From NCBI GenBank assembly GCA_028284705.1, contig JANQRE010000013.1, positions 104,148-168,147 of the forward strand: 64,000 bases of DNA, read 5' to 3'. The position numbers and the translations under genes were made by a program. Origin of the DNA: Paracoccaceae bacterium (GTDB taxonomy: Bacteria; Pseudomonadota; Alphaproteobacteria; Rhodobacterales; Rhodobacteraceae). Below are positions 61,818 to 64,000 of the stretch, piece by piece. The notes below the pieces were generated by a model. That model was not told where the DNA came from. It saw only the letters and a program-made list of their open reading frames with translations, and did not search any database. Within the stretch, counting starts at the first letter, position 1. Each line of letters starts with the position of its first letter.

Positions 61818-61967
61818 CTATTTTCAAAGCCTTAGGCGACGGCCTTCACGAGCCCGTCAGATTCGATTTCATATAACGCCCGAGTCAAGCGCGAAGATCA
61901 GTTGCGATGGCGCCCTGTGACTCGCTAGGTTCCTCAAGCGATTCACTTCGTCGGGGGACACTAAGGG

Positions 61968-62417
61968 ATGAGCACGGACAAGGGTCCGCGTGTTTCTGAG
62001 CTGCTGCCAAATGAAACATGGGACGCACTGGCAAAGGATCCAGGTTCCGTGCTGTTCGACGTCAGGACTAAGGCCGAATGGGGCTTTGTGGGAACACCTG
62101 ATCTGTCGGAGCTGGGGAACAAGATGCACTGCATCGAGTGGGCTCAGTACCCTGATATGTCTGTCAATCCGCGCTTTGTGGCGGAGGTGAAAGAAGCGCT
62201 CGGCGGTGCCACTCCGTCGCAGCTGTTCTTCATCTGCCGTTCGGGCGCACGGTCATTGCGTGCTGCTGAGACCGTCTCAAATGAGCTCAATGATGCGGGT
62301 CACGTCTGCGACTGCATCAATGTGGCTGAGGGATTTGAGGGTGATTTGGATCCGCAGAAGCATCGGGGGGGCCTCAATGGTTGGAAGGCCCGCGGATTGC
62401 CCTGGAGGCAGTCTTGA
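61968..62417 (+). CDS. Rhodanese-like domain protein
   Basis: 149 residues with one rhodanese domain: PGSVLFDVRTKAEWGFVGTPDLS and the active-site loop FICRSGARSLRAAE (Cys). It may transfer sulfur or act as a small regulatory phosphatase-like protein. It lies 21 bp upstream of dnaA and is likely cotranscribed with it. Confidence 0.9.
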   Translation: MSTDKGPRVSELLPNETWDALAKDPGSVLFDVRTKAEWGFVGTPDLSELGNKMHCIEWAQYPDMSVNPRFVAEVKEALGGATPSQLFFICRSGARSLRAAETVSNELNDAGHVCDCINVAEGFEGDLDPQKHRGGLNGWKARGLPWRQS

Positions 62418-62438
62418 ACATTGAGAAACGGGTTGGAA

Positions 62439-63803
62439 ATGACAAATGACACATGGGGACAGGTTAAAGATGCACTTCGGAATTCGGTCGGACAAAATAA
62501 TTTCGTAACGTGGATCGAGCCCCTCGAATTTGTCGGTTTCGAAAACGGTGTTGCTGAGTTTCAGGTTGCCACATCCTTTCAGGGCGATTGGGTGTCCCGC
62601 AATTTCGGCGAACAGATCAAATATCAGATCGGCAAGCAGGGGCATGACGTCTCGCGTCTGATCTTCTCCGTCCCTCGCCGGAAGACGGCTGCCACCAAGC
62701 TTGAAGCTCCAACACGCCCGCCGAAGAAACTGGCGACTATCCCACCCGGCACCGCCGATGCGCTTCTCGGCGCGCCGCTCGACAAACGTTTCACCTTCGA
62801 CCGCTTTGTTGTCGGCAAACCGAACGAGCTGGCTCATGCCGCTGCGCGTCGGGTTGGTGAAGGCGGTCCTGTCACCTTCAATCCGCTCTTTCTCTATGGC
62901 GGCGTTGGCTTGGGTAAGACTCACCTGATGCACGCCATCGCCTGGGAATTGCAGGAACGCTCGCCTGAGTTGAAAGTCGTCTACCTGTCGGCCGAGCAGT
63001 TCATGTACCGCTTCATCCAGGCGCTGCGTGACAAGCAGATGATGGATTTCAAGGAGCTTTTCCGCTCTGTCGATGTGCTGATGGTCGATGATGTGCAATT
63101 CATCGCAGGCAAGGAGAGCACGCAGGACGAATTCTTCCATACATTCAATGCGCTGGTGGATCAGAACAAGCAAATCATCATCTCTGCCGATCGCGCGCCA
63201 GGCGAAATCGACGGGCTTGAGGAGCGCATCAAATCGCGTCTGCAATGGGGTCTGGTCGTCGACCTGCATCCGACCGATTACGAGCTGCGCCTCGGCATTC
63301 TGCAGAAGAAAGTCGAGGGTTACCGCGCGCAATACAAAGACCTCGAGATTTCTGATGGGGTGCTGGAATTCCTCGCCCACCGCATCTCCACCAATGTGCG
63401 CGTGCTCGAAGGCGCGCTGACCCGGCTCTTTGCCTTCGCTTCCTTGGTGGGGCGCGAGATTACGCTTGATATGGCGCAACAGTCGCTGGCCGACATCCTG
63501 CGCGCGTCCGACCGCAAGGTCACGATGGACGAGATCATGCGCAAGACCTGCGACTACTACAATGTGCGCATGTCCGACCTTCTGTCGCCCAAACGCTCCC
63601 GCAATATCGCGCGCCCGCGGCAGATGGCGATGTATCTGGCAAAGCATCTGACGCAGCGCTCTTATCCGGAGATCGGCAAACGTTTTGGTGGGCGTGACCA
63701 TACCACGGTGATCCACGCCGTGCGCAAGATCGAGGAGCTGAAAGCGCAGGACAGCCAGGTCGCCGAGGACGCGGAACTTCTGCGGCGGATGCTGGAGGCT
63801 TGA
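62439..63803 (+). CDS. dnaA: Chromosomal replication initiator DnaA
   Basis: 454 residues. An N-terminal DnaB-binding domain, Walker A GGVGLGKTH (Lys160), Walker B VLMVDDVQFI, arginine-finger region, and the C-terminal DNA-binding HTH with RSYPEIGKRFGGRDHTTVIHAVRKIEEL. ATG 62439 (MTNDTW) is preferred; TTG 62421 is also in frame. It starts replication at oriC. No clear DnaA boxes are seen in the flanking gaps. Confidence 0.98.
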   Translation: MTNDTWGQVKDALRNSVGQNNFVTWIEPLEFVGFENGVAEFQVATSFQGDWVSRNFGEQIKYQIGKQGHDVSRLIFSVPRRKTAATKLEAPTRPPKKLATIPPGTADALLGAPLDKRFTFDRFVVGKPNELAHAAARRVGEGGPVTFNPLFLYGGVGLGKTHLMHAIAWELQERSPELKVVYLSAEQFMYRFIQALRDKQMMDFKELFRSVDVLMVDDVQFIAGKESTQDEFFHTFNALVDQNKQIIISADRAPGEIDGLEERIKSRLQWGLVVDLHPTDYELRLGILQKKVEGYRAQYKDLEISDGVLEFLAHRISTNVRVLEGALTRLFAFASLVGREITLDMAQQSLADILRASDRKVTMDEIMRKTCDYYNVRMSDLLSPKRSRNIARPRQMAMYLAKHLTQRSYPEIGKRFGGRDHTTVIHAVRKIEELKAQDSQVAEDAELLRRMLEA

Positions 63804-63851
63804 CGCCCCACGCAGTTCGACGGACAGTCCAAAATTAACCATTGCATTGGC

Positions 63852-63877
63852 GGGCGGAGAGGATACCTTCTCCGCCC
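63852..63877. other. Hairpin between dnaA and dnaN
   Basis: Stem GGGCGGAGA / TCTCCGCCC (9 bp) with an 8-nt loop, in the 117-bp gap. No T-run follows, so it may be an attenuating or processing element for dnaN rather than a full terminator. Confidence 0.55.
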
Positions 63878-63920
63878 CGGCTGCCTTCAAGGACCCGGGA
63901 TAAGAAGAGGGATGTGAGCG

Positions 63921-64000
63921 ATGAAGATCAGTGTCGAGCGCGGCGTGCTGCTGAAAGCCGTGGGACAGGCGCAATCGGTGGTGGAGCGTCGCAACACGAT
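63921..64000 (+). CDS. dnaN: DNA polymerase III beta clamp, N-terminal part (partial)
   Basis: First 26 codons, MKISVERGVLLKAVGQAQSV, then VERRNT, the typical start of the sliding clamp. Position right after dnaA agrees. The gene leaves the window at its right edge. Confidence 0.93.
   Translation, partial: MKISVERGVLLKAVGQAQSVVERRNT

Noticed and set aside
61764..61967. Possible replication origin near dnaA
   Set aside because: No TTATCCACA-type DnaA boxes or AT-rich unwinding element seen in the gaps around rpsT, dnaA or dnaN; oriC is probably elsewhere.
62277..63974. A 565-codon minus-strand open frame antisense to dnaA
   Set aside because: dnaA on the plus strand is unquestionable; the antisense frame reflects codon bias.

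Overview
The window is a high-GC (about 60%) chromosomal segment of an alphaproteobacterium, most likely a marine Rhodobacteraceae (Roseobacter-group) species. Pointers are the FlaF/FlbT flagellin regulators, a Rhodobacterales-style flagellar cluster with candidate CtrA boxes, TRAP transport, the ubiE-ubiB/mutM arrangement, and rpsT, a rhodanese gene, dnaA and dnaN at the right end. No tRNA, rRNA, CRISPR array or insertion sequence was recognised.

Layout. Positions 1-4.5 kb hold the 3' end of a LysR regulator, a decayed short-chain dehydrogenase fragment, and a tesA / ybbA-ybbP divergent pair as in E. coli. Positions 4.8-15.5 kb look like a catabolic island. It holds a dihydroxypyridine-hydroxylase-like flavin monooxygenase, a cupin, a TetR regulator, a YdcZ-type membrane protein, a TRAP transporter (dctP, dctQ, dctM), a hotdog thioesterase, an LVIVD-repeat protein and a large YdiJ-like FAD/Fe-S dehydrogenase. 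The same palindromic operator (core ATTTATTAATTGATAAAT) occurs three times, twice over the -10 of an identical TTGACA-N17-TATTTA promoter. This defines a local TetR regulon whose inducer and substrate are unknown.

Positions 15.6-19.6 kb carry the four-gene Anbu (ancestral proteasome-like peptidase) operon with circularly permuted ATP-grasp, alpha-E and transglutaminase-like partners. Positions 20.4-26.0 kb carry arginase and ornithine cyclodeaminase, followed by a CoA-acylating aldehyde dehydrogenase and an acyl-CoA ligase resembling SauS/SauT. An Lrp-family regulator is divergent from them.

Positions 26.1-57.3 kb are one flagellar supercluster made of several opposed operons: motB-flgE-flgK-flgL-flgI; fliF-fliH-fliN-fliP-orphan; fliL-orphan-motE-motA-orphan-smORF-flhA-fliR-flhB-fliJ-like; flgB-flgC-fliE-fliQ-flgF-flgG-flgA-flgH-fliL2; fliI; flagellin-flaF-flbT-DUF1217; flgJ-flgN-like; fliK-flgD. 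FliG, FliM and FliO are not seen here. Several small or orphan proteins are translationally coupled to motor and export genes, notably a 709-residue secreted protein after motE-motA (a possible MotC counterpart) and a 54-residue ORF that overlaps the flhA start.

Positions 57.3-64 kb hold housekeeping genes: ubiE-ubiB, mutM, an enoyl-CoA hydratase, rpsT with its terminator, a rhodanese-like protein, dnaA, and the first codons of dnaN.
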